NCBI GenBank assembly: GCA_028641055.1
Contig: CM054063.1
Location: forward strand, 181,170,756 to 181,234,755
Direction: 5' to 3'
Length of the DNA stretch: 64,000 bases
DNA from: Alopecurus myosuroides
Lineage: Eukaryota > Streptophyta > Magnoliopsida > Poales > Poaceae
A model generated the notes under the pieces. That model saw only the letters and a program-made list of their open reading frames with translations, was not told the origin of the DNA and did no database searches. Every line of letters begins with the position of its first letter. Position 1 is the first letter of the stretch. The translations under genes were made by a program, and so were the position numbers. This document shows, piece by piece, positions 11,201 to 22,942 of this stretch.

Positions 11201-13011
11201 ATATTTAAAAAGTTGAATTTGGAGTTAATATGAATTATTTATGCAATTTCCAATTTTAGGTGTTATTCTGCCATTTTTATTTCAGCTAGGGACTTAGAAA
11301 GAAATAATAGGGACCTAGAATTAAACTGGCAAGGGCCTGTGCGTGATAAAAGATTTGTGCAGGCCTGGGAAATAAGATGGAAAAGGTGGGGTTTTGGTGC
11401 GCAGGGGGGGGGGGATCGAACCCCAGACCTGCTGCTGCGCGCAAAGGGGTGCTAACCAGTGCGGTACTGTTCTGTTTGTGGACAGAGAGGGGAACTCGGG
11501 GAGATAAGCTGTTACTCGCTGGGATTTTTTTAACTGAACCTCAATACTCCGCTCTGCATCTCGACAGAGAACAGGCGGCAGCGACCGGCAGCGGTGCTCG
11601 CCGTGGTGGCCGTGGGCGGCTGTGGCTGCGGCGTGGGGTGACCGAGAGGGAAGGGAGAGGAGGAGAGACGAGAGGGAGCGGTCGAGGGGGCTCACCACGA
11701 GGGAATCGGACAGGAGGAGGCGGTGCAGGCTCGGGGCAGAACAGGTGGCCGACAGCGACATGGGCTGGACGGCGGCGGCGCCTCGGGCAGTCCCCGTCCG
11801 CGCCGAGGGGTTGGGGAGGTAGGCGGCGCAAAGGAGGTTCCATTCCGGGCGTTGGCGTGGCCGGAGGAGGGCTCAACGCCGGTGATCGCCGGAGGGGAAG
11901 GGAGGCTCGGGTGTGATGTTCAGGTTCAGAGAACAGAGTGACAGAGAGAGGTGGAAGAAGGAGGAGAAGAAAATGTAGGCGGGGAGAGGAAGAGAGGGGA
12001 AGGAGAAGGGTAGGGTTAGGGTTAGGGGGCTAGGCATCGAGTTATAGGGGGAGGAGGGAAGCTGATGGCCGTTGCTGCACCTCCTCTGCTACGTGTGCAC
12101 CCTGGATGGTGAGCCGTACAGAGGAGGAAGACAGAGGGAAGGGGTATGGGCCTGAGGGGGAAATCGGGCTGGGCCTGCTTGCCTCTCTCTCCCTGCTGGT
12201 TTTTATTTATTATTTTGTTCCAATTGTTTTTTTTTGCTGATTTGGAAAGGAAGAAAGAAACTAGGGTTTGGGGTTAGGAAAAATTAGTGAAAAATTTGTG
12301 TAAGCTAGTTATTACAATAGCAACAAAATGCCAATTTTGGTTTTCCAAAAAGTTCAATTTATTTTGCTGTTTTGTAATTGATTGAATTGGTATGAATTTT
12401 GAATATTGGGTGATTTATTTGAAAGAAGCATTTCCAAAAGTTTGAACCCTCAATTTTATTTGAAACAAATTGCTTAGAATTGTTTGTAGTTTTCATAAGT
12501 TTCAATTGGTTGCTGTTTGCAATTGAATTTGAATAAAATTTGGATTAAGTGAATTATTAAAAGAACAATTCAATAGTTTGAGCTTTTCATTCTTAATGGA
12601 AACAATTCGATGTTTTAGTTGAATCTTTTATTTGGAAAATGTAACATAACAAGTATGAACAATTATTTGGATGTTGGTTTGGAATTTCAAATGTTTTTGG
12701 TATTAGATGAATTATTGATTAGAAACAAATCAACAGTTTTGAAATCACAACTTTAATGAAACAATTGATTGTTTTGATTTGAAATATCATTTTGAAAATT
12801 GTAACATCACAAGTATGAAACAAAAGGTTTGATATTTGATTTGAAATTCAAATGGAAAACAAAGGAAAACAGTTGGAAAACAAAGCAAAACAGAGGAAAA
12901 CAAATGGAAAACAAGCAAAACAAATGCAAGGAACATGATGTCATGATGCAAAACATAAAATAACAGAGAGCAAACATTCTAATGGCTATTTTTTATACTT
13001 GGGATGTTACA
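8277..13011 (-). repeat. 5' LTR of gypsy 1
   Basis: Uninterrupted 4,735 bp LTR that starts TGTCGCACCC and ends GATGTTACA on the plus strand. It carries the same tRNA-like segment (11413-11458) and the same TTAGGG-like triplet run (about 12009-12028) as the left copy. At 9477-9482 it preserves the sequence into which the CACTA element inserted in the sister LTR. Confidence 0.93.
11413..11458 (-). other. tRNA-like segment (A and B boxes) in gypsy 1 right LTR
   Basis: Same A-box (11458-11448) and B-box (11422-11413) match as in the left LTR, retained in the second copy. A structured tRNA was not found. Confidence 0.45.
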
Positions 13012-13016
13012 GTTGC

Positions 13017-13295
13017 CGACCAGCCCGTCACATTAGTGGTAGGGCTCGAGCAGATGCCGATGGTTTGATCCGTGGCCATAGCGCTGCTCTATACTAGTGT
13101 ACTACCAATACAAACTCCGTTTCTAAGATTTTATAGCCTTGGTATATTGGAGTCAATGAATTTGAATTATTTTTCATCGTTATGGTTGTCACCAGTAAAT
13201 AGTCTAACCCTAGACTCGTTTATTTGTGAACTCCGAGGAAGCTAGAGGAGGCAAATGTTGAAGGGTCTGTATACGTTTGGATGAACTGATTGGTA
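13017..13295. other. Unassigned spacer
   Basis: The flank of gypsy 1 continues here after its GTTGC duplication (13012-13016). Nothing coding or repetitive was recognised. Confidence 0.5.
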
Positions 13296-13551
13296 CTCCC
13301 TCTGTCCCACAATACAATGCACCCTTTAAATTCGCTGGTCAATTATGTCCAACTTTGATCATGACTTGTCCTTGTAATATGTATACAAAATTAATATAAA
13401 GATATATCAACTGAAAGAATTTTACAAGACGAATCTAATGGTACCATTTATACATCATCGGTGCATATAATTTATTATATATTATTGGTCAAAGTCGAAC
13501 ATCAAAGACCAGCATAAAAGTAGCGCGCCATGTATTTTGGGACGGAGCGAG
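13296..13551. mobile_element. Stowaway MITE (Tc1/Mariner), 256 bp
   Basis: The ends CTCCCTCTGTCCCA and TGGGACGGAGCGAG form terminal inverted repeats, flanked by a TA duplication (13294-13295, 13552-13553). There is no coding capacity. Confidence 0.9.
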
Positions 13552-13640
13552 TATTTGCAACTTGCAAGTCAATACGCTCAATTTGTTGCATGCAAATCTG
13601 TGGAACATCATAGGAATCTCATCTCAGGAACTAAATACTA

Positions 13641-13801
13641 CTCCCTCCGTTCCACATTATAAGATGTTTTAGATTTTTTCCACATTCATATACATACACA
13701 TGTATCTAGACATATTTTAGTGTATATATATACTCACTTTAGTTTGTATCTAGACAACATGTGAAATAGCTAAAACATCTTATATTATGGAACAGAGGGA
13801 G
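13641..13801. mobile_element. Stowaway MITE (Tc1/Mariner), 161 bp
   Basis: The ends CTCCCTCCGTTCCACATTAT and TATGGAACAGAGGGAG pair as terminal inverted repeats, and the complementarity continues inward (AAGATGTTTTAG with CTAAAACATCTT). TA flanks both sides. The whole element can fold into a long hairpin. Confidence 0.92.
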
Positions 13802-14154
13802 TAGTAAAATTTAAGAATAAGAATAAGATGAACATGTTTGTTCAAAGAAGAATAGATGAAACATGCACGGACACCTTTGATTAGTGAGCCATCCTAGATT
13901 GTATGATTATAGCCACTTAATTATTATTTCCACTCAATTTAATTACAAAAATCTACCCATCTCCCACCAAAAAATGGGATTCACTGAAATCATCAGAATA
14001 ATAAGTGAGAAAAAAAAAAGATCAAGAATCACAAGTATCAACAAATTGGGTAGGAAGAACCGGGATGAGAGGCAAGAAATTGGCCATGTCCAACGTTCCC
14101 GCATCCGGAGCTCATCCCTGGCCATTAATTCTTAAATTTCCTTGCATTTACACT

Positions 14155-17100
14155 TCACTTGTTCCTCAGCCTGCTTCCCCTCTCCTCCGCTGTCCTATCC
14201 TTCATCGCCGCCGTCTTTGTCGACGCGGACAGCGACCTCGTCATTGCAGCCGCTTCAGCCTGCGCCCGTTCTGCACGGACGCCCCGCCGTGGCCGGTGCA
14301 ACTCCGACTTGTGGTTTGTGGCGGCCGGTTCGTCGTCTTTGTCTATGGCCGTGCGCCTGGAGGCGGCATCGACGGAGGCGCGGTCCGGCGGCGCCGGCGC
14401 GACGCCATGGCTGCCGCCTGCGCCGATGGTTCTCTCCTGCTCGACGAAGAGGAGCTGCACGATGGTACGCAGCGGCATCCGGTCGTTGGATATCCCCTGC
14501 GCCCGCACGTCCGGCGAGAGCTTTCGGCAGTCGATCAGCCGGCACAGGCGCTTCTTGTCCGCCTTGCTCAGGTCCGGGTGTTCCTGCACGCGCGCCACCG
14601 AATTCGATCGATCAGACGAGATCATCTCATGAAAACTTAACATACTTTGCTCTTAACTAGTTTGTGACCTTGAGGTAGGTGTCGATGGCGTGGTAGAGGC
14701 CGTCGTGGTCGTTCCGGGCGATGTCCGGCAGGCACTCGGCGAGGTCGATGAACTTTCCAATGGGGAACTCCCCGTCGCGCGCGATCGTCTGCAGGTACTC
14801 GTCAAAAATCCTGACCACCTTCTCCATGGCGATGCTCATCCGCCGGCGCTCGTCGGGTGCCGCCGGCCGCTGGAACTGTGCCAGAAAGTGCTCGAGAACG
14901 GCCTCCGCCGCACCGATGTCATAGGCCTGCGGGTCCGACGGCAACGGGATGAGCAGGTCCGCTGCCTTGGCCTCGTCTAGCTGGGATCCGGCCTGCCGGA
15001 TCAGCTGCGCTCGCGTCGACGACGACGCACCGACGTAGTTCGCCACACGCAGCAGCCGGAGAAAGAACCGTCCCGTGACCGACCCCGCGTCGCTGGGGAT
15101 CATGGTGACGACGGTCTCCAGAACGCGCCTCTGCTTCGCGATCGTCTCCTCGGTCGCCGCCGCCGAGGAGCTCTGCGCCTGGCCGTTGGCGCCGGCGCTG
15201 CTGCCGCCGTAGAGCGGGTCGGGAAGGTGCTTGCACGCGTACACGTGCAGCGCCTCGCCGATGAGCGGCGGCGGGAGCATGCGCGCGGCGCGCACGGTGG
15301 AGACGACCGACCGGAACACCTCGATGTCCAGCTCCGAGATGTCCTCCGTCCACCAGTCCTTGGGCACCGACTGGTGGGGCCTCTTCGTGTACCCCGGCCT
15401 CGTGTATGTGTACGACCACGCAACCTGCACACGCACACAAACAAAACAAAAACCCGTTCAAATTTGGCGCCAAATTAACCACCACCACTACCACGGACTC
15501 CCAATCTACTGACTAACTAACCTTTGAAGGTGGGAGGAGGATCTTCTCAACAATGGAGTCGATGCACGGCTGGACGATGCGACTCTCGGACCAGCCGGAG
15601 ATCCGCCACGCCGCCTGGAGCGCGACGATGGAGTCCCTCCACCCCTGGAGGACGCAGGTGTCGAAGAAGGTCTCGAGCTTGGCGACGAGGTTCCCCTTGG
15701 CGACGTGCTCCGTCATGCGGAGGAACCGGGCCGCAAGCATCGCCGGCACGAAGTTGCTGGCGCTGATGCTGATGGCGATGCCATAGCAGAACTTCGCGCA
15801 GATCTCGAAGGCCTCCTCGCCGCCCGGGATGTCATGGAGCGCCACCGGCACCGGCTCGCCGTCGTCGGTGTCGGAGCAGATGCGCTGCAGGTGGCCGCAC
15901 TTGAGGAGGAGGGGGAACTACAGGGTAAAAACACCTGAAATCAAGAGGCTGGACATTGGAAAGGGGAAAAGGACCAAAATTCCTAGCTGCCCTACAGGCT
16001 ACAGCTTCTACTCATGTGTCAAGATTAACATTTAATTTCTCTCCAACTCTTTTTAGTTTTGTGTCTGATCTCAATCTTGAAATCTACAGAGGGGCATGAT
16101 GTTATCTGAAATTTTCCCTTTTTACCGAGAAATTGATACCAATAGTTCTGTTCTTCAAACTCAACGTGGCTACTTTGACAGTTATGTAGGTTCTTACTAG
16201 AAATCAAAGTTTTTATTTTTACTAGAATTCAGACCAACTCTGTCATATCCGTGTCCACTTATTGTGGAAATTAGTTCCGGAATCTTAACCAAAACCAAGA
16301 TTCATGAACAAGCAAGAGCCTAAGCAGAGCAGTGGGCATGCATCACTAAGGCCCCTGTCAGTCACCAACCAATGACACTCAGAAGACAGGACGAAAGAGC
16401 TCACTCTAGTCTACTAACTTGCTAATCACCTTACTAGCTAGGTTTGCATGTGATTCAGAAGAAGCTTTTGAAGCGTGGATCTGAAAAGGGAGCGGCACGC
16501 GTTGATTAAGCTTCCTTTGGCAAGTGAGCCTTGACAATCTTGGTAAAGCAGATCCTCAGTCCTATGAACCCAAACTGATGTAGGTATGCCATTCGAAAAG
16601 AATGATTAAACAAAGATAGAGTCGGCTTGAGATCATGATTACGCTTTGCTCGATCCACTCTAATCATTGCGAGCGGCGATCGGCTTAGTAAAGGCACCTT
16701 AGTACATGTCATCATTAGGCCACCAGTGACATCTCTAAGGAAAGAAAATGGTAAAGGCTAACATGTGAGCTGATAAACTATCTGAGGAAGATGGATCAAT
16801 GGTTGAGAGTCTCCTATCCTTGCCACGTAGTTTCATGCCATAACAATTTAGAGTGTTGCAAAGGTGTATGTGATTAGAGTTGATGACCAACAGTGGCGGA
16901 GCTGGCATACAACCGTTGGGTGCAAATGAACCCAATAGCTTTTGGCAAATCCTTCATTAAGTCAGTCTTTCCACTGAACTTTAGCTAAAGATTATACTAT
17001 GAGCAATAGAGCTGAACCCAATAGCATTTTGCTGTAACTTCGCCACTGATGACCAAGAGTACTTTTCTTTATCAACTTCGCGCTTTCGATATGGAATAAA

Positions 17101-17445
17101 AACTTTTGAGGGGCGAGGGTCGTCAGATCATGTTGGGTGACAACCTGATACATTTCACTTGACCTAAAAATGATGTTTATTTTTGCATCTATGAGTAAGC
17201 ATACCTTGTGCAGCTGATACTTCGTATTGTTGACATGTATGATAAGATCAGCAGGTATGTCTGACGCTACTGACCTGCCAAGCCACAAGTAAACCCTGAA
17301 TTGTTGACACTGTAATGTTGAATCGAGTAACCTATCTCTTAACATGTTAGAAAATTGACTGCAAAGATGAAAACTTGCATAGTTACCTGACGGCCTGTTC
17401 GGTGTAGAATGTGTCAGGCTTGGTCCCAAGCTTCATGTACTTCAT
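14155..17445 (-). CDS. BTB/POZ-NPH3 domain protein (NPH3/RPT2 family), five exons
   Basis: Exons on the minus strand are 17445-17387, 17274-17205, 15917-15522, 15424-14669 and 14583-14155. All introns are GT..AG (112, 1287, 97 and 85 bp) and the joined frame of 1,710 nt gives 569 residues, normal for the family. The N-terminus MKYMKLGTKPDTFYTEQ is the family signature. The BTB domain (about residues 20-130) includes the join ..YQLHK/FPLLLKCGHLQRIC and LHDIPGGEEAFEICAKFCYG. The NPH3 domain starts at PKDWWTEDISELD (about 196) and runs to MPLRTIVQLLFVEQ in exon 5; the tail is Ala/Arg-rich and probably disordered. Relatives act as substrate adaptors for CUL3 ubiquitin ligases at the plasma membrane in phototropin or auxin-transport signalling. 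From memory the closest Arabidopsis type is At5g47800, whose specific role is not established. A hAT MITE sits in intron 2. No frame damage was seen; this is the window's one confident cellular gene. Confidence 0.92.
16891..17048. mobile_element. hAT-type MITE in intron 2 of the NPH3-family gene
   Basis: The ends CAGTGGCGGAGCTGG and CTTCGCCACTG are inverted repeats, flanked by a perfect 8 bp duplication ATGACCAA (16883-16890, 17049-17056). An 8 bp duplication is diagnostic of hAT. The element is 158 bp, non-coding, and clear of the splice sites. Confidence 0.9.
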
Positions 17446-20086
17446 TGTCAAGGACTTGTTTATCTGGTACAGATGCTCTGCGTTGATTACTGAACAAACA
17501 TCAAGATTTGAGAAAACACAGAGCAAAAATGATAAGTTTAGTGATTATTCAATTCTATCGTTGAAAGAATATTAAGAGAGATACAAGGATATCTATAGTT
17601 GGTACTAGTATAAGTTTTCTATAGTAAAAAATCCTTTTGGTTACAATTTATAACAACCCAGAACAAAAATAGATAAAATAACTAGATGCAGTCGCCTAGG
17701 TTTCAGATAGCTACTGCTACGATTTGTTTTCATAATCTTGGCTAGAACTGAATATAAAATAAGTCCTTCCAAATTGCACAAGCGACTGATTATGAGCATG
17801 AAGAAACTTGACACAGAAGGAAACATAAACATGTGGACACAAAGCACAATCGATGAAATGTAGTTTGTCCAAAACATGCAAAACTCGAGAAAACCAAAAC
17901 AGATGCATTGCATTATTACCGTCATCGTCATCATCATGCTAATTGAAGTGGACCTGTACCTTCATGAACCATAGAGAAACTCACAAAACCTTAAGATCTG
18001 CCAGCTAAAAAGCTGAAACCCCAAGCTAATGGTAAAATGTGGCCCCTGATCCCCTTTAGAGAAAAGGCCCAATCAGGTCCCTGCTAATATACATACACTC
18101 TTAAGCGAGATGAGCTTTCAGGACCACCCACTGTGTGTGTGTGTGTGTGTGTGTGTGTTATAGGAGCTAGCTTTCGGTGAGACCCATCCTTCCTAGCTAG
18201 TTCTCAACAGCCTTTCACCTTCAGAGTATCTTTGAGAAAAAAATGTATATATTGTTGATGTGATTTTTTTGTATGCATTTCCTTGGGGTTTATGCAAGCA
18301 TGACTTCACAACTTGTGTCACACGGGCACACATGGTGGAATTTTAGGGGTCCTGTGGTCTGATTAGCTAGGCTCACCTCCCCTCTATGTTGATTGTTTGT
18401 TGATGTGACCTGTGTGCACACTCATCATCCAATACAAAGACAGTGTGTTGGCCACATTAGTGACACAGGTACTGTGAGAGGAAGATCTTTAAGGAAGCAA
18501 AATCCAAGATAAGGTAAATAAGATTTTCCTCCAAGGAGTAAGAGATAAGATACCTAGATACTGGGTTGAACCTAGGTTGATGGTGAAACAAAAGATACTT
18601 TAATGCAAGATTTTTCAGGAGAGGGAAAAAACAACCAAGAAAACAAGATTTTTGGGTGTTTGGGATCCCTGAATTCTGTTGATTTATGTGTCAGTTTTAT
18701 GTGTGTGTAGTATTTTGTTGCCTTCCCAAAGCATCAAGGCATTAAGGAAGACATATGGGGCCTCCATGCAACTCATGTCCCTTGAAGCCTCATCATGCAC
18801 CAAACTCCAGCTTGTAGCATAAAGATTCAGGAGAGAGAAAGAGGTCTGCATTCTGCCTGCAGTGTGGCTTGAAAAAGGCAGGGGAACAAACAGTGGTGAT
18901 ATATGTATGTCACTACTGCTCTGTGCTGGTTTCAGATGAAATAGTACCTCAGGCACCACCACAAGCTCAAGGCCCCATCATGCATGTATGCATGACTTGT
19001 TGCTAGCCTGCTCTTCCTCCTCCTCTCCTTTGGTGTCCTCCCTTTTCTGCACAAGATGTTGGCAACTTGGCATCATCTCACTGTCCATTTATGTATGCAG
19101 GCCTCAGGGTGCAAGTGCAGCCTTTGCCAAGGTCAGTACCTAACTGCTACATGAAAAAAAAAAAATGGAGTTTGATTGAGTACCTACAATGAAAAGATGC
19201 AGATTGTGGGCTTATTTTCTTTTCGAGACATATACCTGGATGAATAGTAGTTGCAAATTTTACAGACTGCGACGCCTTCTTTTTCGGTGATTCGGAATGA
19301 AGTCACTGATCAAGTAGGGGGAGATCGATGTGGACTGAAACATCAAGCGCAGCTAGCATGAAATGTACAGCCAATGCCAGGTTCAATGGAGGATAGGGCC
19401 ATAGGGGGGTTGGTAATGGTTGCAAGCAGATTGATGGAAACCAAGGACCATGCGACACATGGGTTTAATGTTTTGCAGCTGGTGCCTCCTGCCTGCCTCG
19501 ATCGGCAAAACTAGCCAGTACAAGCAGTATTCAATGTATGAACTGGAAATGCGAAATGAAAAGAGGAATTACACGTTTCCTTCTCATAAGACATTAAGTG
19601 GAAATTGAAAAAAGAAATAGACAGTAGGTAAGTTACTACATGTGGACGACAAGCAAACATCATTGCACGTACTTTTTCCAGAATGGGTGATCTCCATCGA
19701 GAGTTTTCAATTTGTCTCTAAAAAAATGGCAAAAAAAGAGAACAGTTGCTGCGCCTTCCAACTGTACCCATGCATAATAAAGGCTCCAAGAATGATAAAA
19801 ATGACACCTAAGACTCTAGAAAATGATTTGTTTTTCTTTGTTTAGAAATTGGGATATTGGTAGTATGGAAGAGGATGAACTGACCAGGAAGTTCAGTTTT
19901 CGGGTCCAGAAAAATATTTCATGTTGGCAACGGAAAGAATGTGCCCAGGCCCAGCTATCCCCAGCCGCAACGATCCTCCACTCCATGGGTGTTTGATTTC
20001 CGTAATCCTCCATGGCGATGCACACTAAGACGCGCGTGCATGCAAGAGATGGCATGCAGGGAAGCATGGAGAGAGGAAAAATTCAC
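17446..20086 (-). other. Probable 5' leader intron and upstream region of the NPH3-family gene
   Basis: No protein is recognised in these 2.6 kb. Acceptor-like sites (for example TTCAG and ACGCAG near 17480-17491) lie just upstream of the start codon. That fits a leader exon near 20.1-20.25 kb spliced across this interval. It includes a (TG)n microsatellite at 18132-18158. The interval could instead be plain intergenic DNA. Confidence 0.4.
18132..18158. repeat. (TG)n microsatellite
   Basis: An uninterrupted dinucleotide run of about 13 units. Confidence 0.95.
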
Positions 20087-20286
20087 CTTAATTCGGAGCC
20101 CCGGCCGGGTGCATGCGCCGTCCGGCTCCTCGAAGATCCAGAAATTTTGCTCGAGACGTTGCAGGGGACGCCGCCTTGGAGCCTCTCTTCCTTCTTCTTC
20201 TCCCGTGAAGGCTCTCGGCCTTGGAGAGAGAAAGATAGATTTCCGTGGGGATTGTTGCAGTGTCAGATGAGTCGAGGAAGTTTATA
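20087..20286 (-). promoter_or_regulatory. Candidate promoter and non-coding first exon of the NPH3-family gene
   Basis: On the minus strand a TATA box (CATATAAAC, 20288-20280) is followed by a CT/GA-rich leader typical of plant 5' untranslated regions. About 200 bp downstream is a clear donor, TTAAG|GTGAAT, with GT at 20086-20085. This would place the transcription start near 20255 and a spliced leader upstream of the ATG at 17445. The (GGAA)n run at about 20288-20310 adjoins the TATA box. This is inference from signals only. Confidence 0.42.
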
Positions 20287-20310
20287 TGAAGGAAGGAAGG
20301 AAGGAAGAGG

Positions 20311-21540
20311 GATCGATGCTGACAATCAAGAGAAATCCTACGCTAAAGATTCTCTACTTATTAAGTGAGCCGCGAAATAAAAGAGAGAAATAAAGGGAGA
20401 GAACGCAGCCGCGTGGTGTGGAGAGAGAGATGAGAGAGGGTCCAGGATCTTGCTGTCCCCACAGCTCGGCGGATCGGAGGATAGTGTATTATTGCCATCA
20501 CTAGACACACACACTAGCTCGATCGACGTCGCCCCCGAATCCAAATAGGCCGAAAAAGCATCATCATCATCCCAGGGGAAAAACTTGAGTACATCGAGGT
20601 GCTGGCCTGAATTAATATGAATGGCTATCAAAATCTGTTCATATCTCTCCTGATCTCATGATATAGGGGCATGCCTATCCTAGCTCCAGATTGTGATGCA
20701 TGCGCGCAACGTTGCAGGAAGCAAATAATGTAATATAAACCACTATACTTTAATTAGGAGTATTTTGGCTAATTAATGTAGCAGATTACTTCTAACTTTA
20801 ACCCGGCCCCTTTCAAATCATGAATTATTTCAACCGATTAATGCAACAAATAACGCATGATCTCTCTGCTTCAATACAACAAAAATTGTTTCAACCATGC
20901 CGGAATTTTGCTTCTAGAACTAAAGTTATGTTTTCAACTATTTTGAAACAAGAAATGTAAAGCACAAAATGATTTTGACTAATTGGTGTAGGAAATAACT
21001 CATGATTTTGGTCCCCTTCATATCCCAAATTCTTGCTACCCTATAATGAATGTTCACGTATGATCTCCGTGCTTTGATTCAACAAAATTTTGTTTCAACC
21101 ATGGTGAACATTTGAAGAAACAAATAGCGTAAATCAAACATTATTTGACTAAATAATGCAGCAACTAACTCTTGATTTCAACATGCTTCAAATTATTTTA
21201 ACGGGTTAATGTATCAAGTAACTCATGATCATCATGCTTCAATGCAATAATTTTGTTCCGCCCATGCTAAAATTTCGTTCAACGGCCCAGTCCCCACCTT
21301 CGTTTTGACACAACAACTATTTTTTTCGGCCAACTCAAGAATTTTCGTTCGAGAGTTTTTTTAGCCTACACAACTTGCTTGGCACATGTAGAGTTGTATC
21401 AATCATGTGTACAATGCTCCATGTCCACTAGAAATTATTCTGAATGACTTCCCATTGATAAATAAGAAAATGATTATATTGTAATTGTCACATTTTCACA
21501 AATAACCTCGATCGAAATGAGGATTTGCTTCCATCTATCT
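20311..21540. other. Upstream intergenic DNA with a degenerate dispersed repeat
   Basis: The first 350 bp may be distal promoter. From about 20830 to 21275 a diverged unit containing '..CATGATC..GCTTCAAT.CAACAAAA.TTTGTTTC..CCATG' occurs three times (near 20830, 21043 and 21200), with some spacer between copies. No coding sequence was recognised. Confidence 0.5.
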
Positions 21541-21559
21541 ATCGAAATATTTCCTGAGG

Positions 21560-22932
21560 AATGGGGTTTATCCTTTAATATGTTAATGATACAATTATTT
21601 TCATGAAACACAACTTGGACAAAGATGTGATCATAAAACTTACCCTATATAACTTTGAAAAACTATTCGCCTTAAGATTTACTCCCACAAAAGTGAGATT
21701 TTATACTTTGGAAAGCGAAAAAGAGGTAGAGGATTATTATAAATATATTTGGGTGTGAAATGTTTCTCTAACTTTTCGATACTTGGATATTCCAAAAGAG
21801 CAGAAAGTTATTTAACATAAAACATAACTCAAAAGATATCCTCTTTGAATGAAAGTTGGGATCCTGGAAAGGCAAGTTTCTCTTATATGGGGATACACTT
21901 GTGCTTATTAATTCCATTCTCACAAGTCTCCCAATATATATGGAAAGGTTAGATTTATATGGGTTGTAATTTTTATAGCAAATTTATTAGCTTAAATGAA
22001 AATAGCGGTTGACAAAATGTAACATAAATTTTCAGCCGAAGGACCAAGGTGCTCTAGGGATCGAGGTGCCATATATAGAGAGTAAAAGAAAGTGCATATT
22101 TAAACTTTTGAATTAGAGGGAGTGTCGCAAAGAGCTGTTGCATCATAAATATGTCAAATACAAAACACTTTCCCATGTTGAAGCGAAGCCTACTGATTCT
22201 CCCTTTTCAAAAGGCCTCATGTTGGTCAAAGTGGATAATTTTAAGTATAAGTTCTTCAACTATTGAAAATGGCTCGAACACTCATTTTTTGGAAGATACA
22301 TTCTAGGGATTTTTTTTTTACAAAAACTAGAAGGATACCTCGCGCGTTGCTGCGGAATAGCTTTAGAAACTATATTGTAATCAAAAGTTTACAAGATATG
22401 CGATACATTATGTTTTTGAAGGGAATATGCAGAATTCAATTTATCATAATATTTTTTTAAATTATTAATATGAATAGTTCGATAATTTAAGAAATGGATG
22501 ATGTGTAGATTGCATGTGTTAATTAATAATTATTAGTGGAGATGACATGGACAATTGATTGGTTAGAAGAATCGATGATGTGGATAGATTGCATGGTGAG
22601 ATAGAAAAATCATTAATGCATGTTAATGGGGTGTTGCTTTATAAGAAGTATAGATACACATCCCTTTACACCATTGTGCTAAGAAAGACGTTTATGTTGC
22701 AAGTGTTCTACCATTATTTCCATCAAATATATAATTTAGATGAACTTTAACATGGAACAAAAGGAATCCATGGTTCAATTATTTCAATGGTTGATGATGG
22801 TAACTAATCCAAGCTATTTTCTATGGAAACTCACTACATCGGGAGCTTTCACCGTGAAGTCTGTGTATGCAAACATCATGAATGGGCATACTAAATTAGT
22901 TCAAAAATATATTTGAAAAATAAAGATACCTC
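21560..22932 (+). pseudogene. Decayed LINE (non-LTR retrotransposon) reverse-transcriptase 3' region
   Basis: Conceptual translation with many stops and shifts still shows LINE landmarks in order: LQYVDDTIIFM near 21580, RYLDIP near 21780, WKGK..LINSILTSLP (21860-21940), then PKDQGALGI, LLHHKYVKYKTLS and EAKPTDSPF..GLM (to about 22230). After a break at about 22309-22640 the zf-RVT region resumes with YTIVLRKT and FLWKLTTSGAFTVKSVYANIMNGHT (22810-22900). The endonuclease and N-terminal RT are absent. Confidence 0.75.
22309..22640. mobile_element. Unclassified insertion in the LINE remnant
   Basis: About 330 bp of AT-rich DNA separates two LINE segments that are contiguous in intact elements. 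It starts with ACTAGAAGG and a CGCGCGTTGCTGCGG motif often seen at ends of unclassified grass repeats. It contains a duplicated 'GATGATGTG..AGATTGCATG' (about 22497 and 22573). No clear target duplication or terminal repeats were found. Confidence 0.4.
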
Positions 22933-22942
22933 CTATACAAAT

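Larger units (their letters stand above)
502..13011 (-). mobile_element. Ty3/gypsy deletion derivative with 4.7 kb LTRs (gypsy 1)
   Basis: Two long direct repeats bound this element. Each starts TGTCGCACCCGG and ends GGGATGTTACA, and a 5 bp target duplication GTTGC sits at 497-501 and 13012-13016. The primer-binding site (8263-8274) and polypurine tract (near 7457-7475) show that it reads on the minus strand, so 8277-13011 is the 5' LTR and 502-7456 the 3' LTR. Without the CACTA insertion the left LTR is about 4,733 bp, against 4,735 bp on the right. Only 820 bp lies between them, holding a leader and a fused pol scrap, so the element cannot code for its own mobility. Very long LTRs around a short non-coding core recall the Triticeae LARD type (Sukkula, relative Erika); that family link is inference. 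The same LTR family recurs at 41350-46001. Confidence 0.93.

Noticed and set aside
14005..14660. Plus-strand open frames of 157-211 codons opposite the NPH3-family gene
   Set aside because: They are antisense shadows of exon 5 and part of exon 4, with no family match.
16506..17429. Separate small minus-strand genes within the NPH3 gene span
   Set aside because: The frame at 17429-16992 merely contains exon 2 plus intron; the others are intronic with no similarity.
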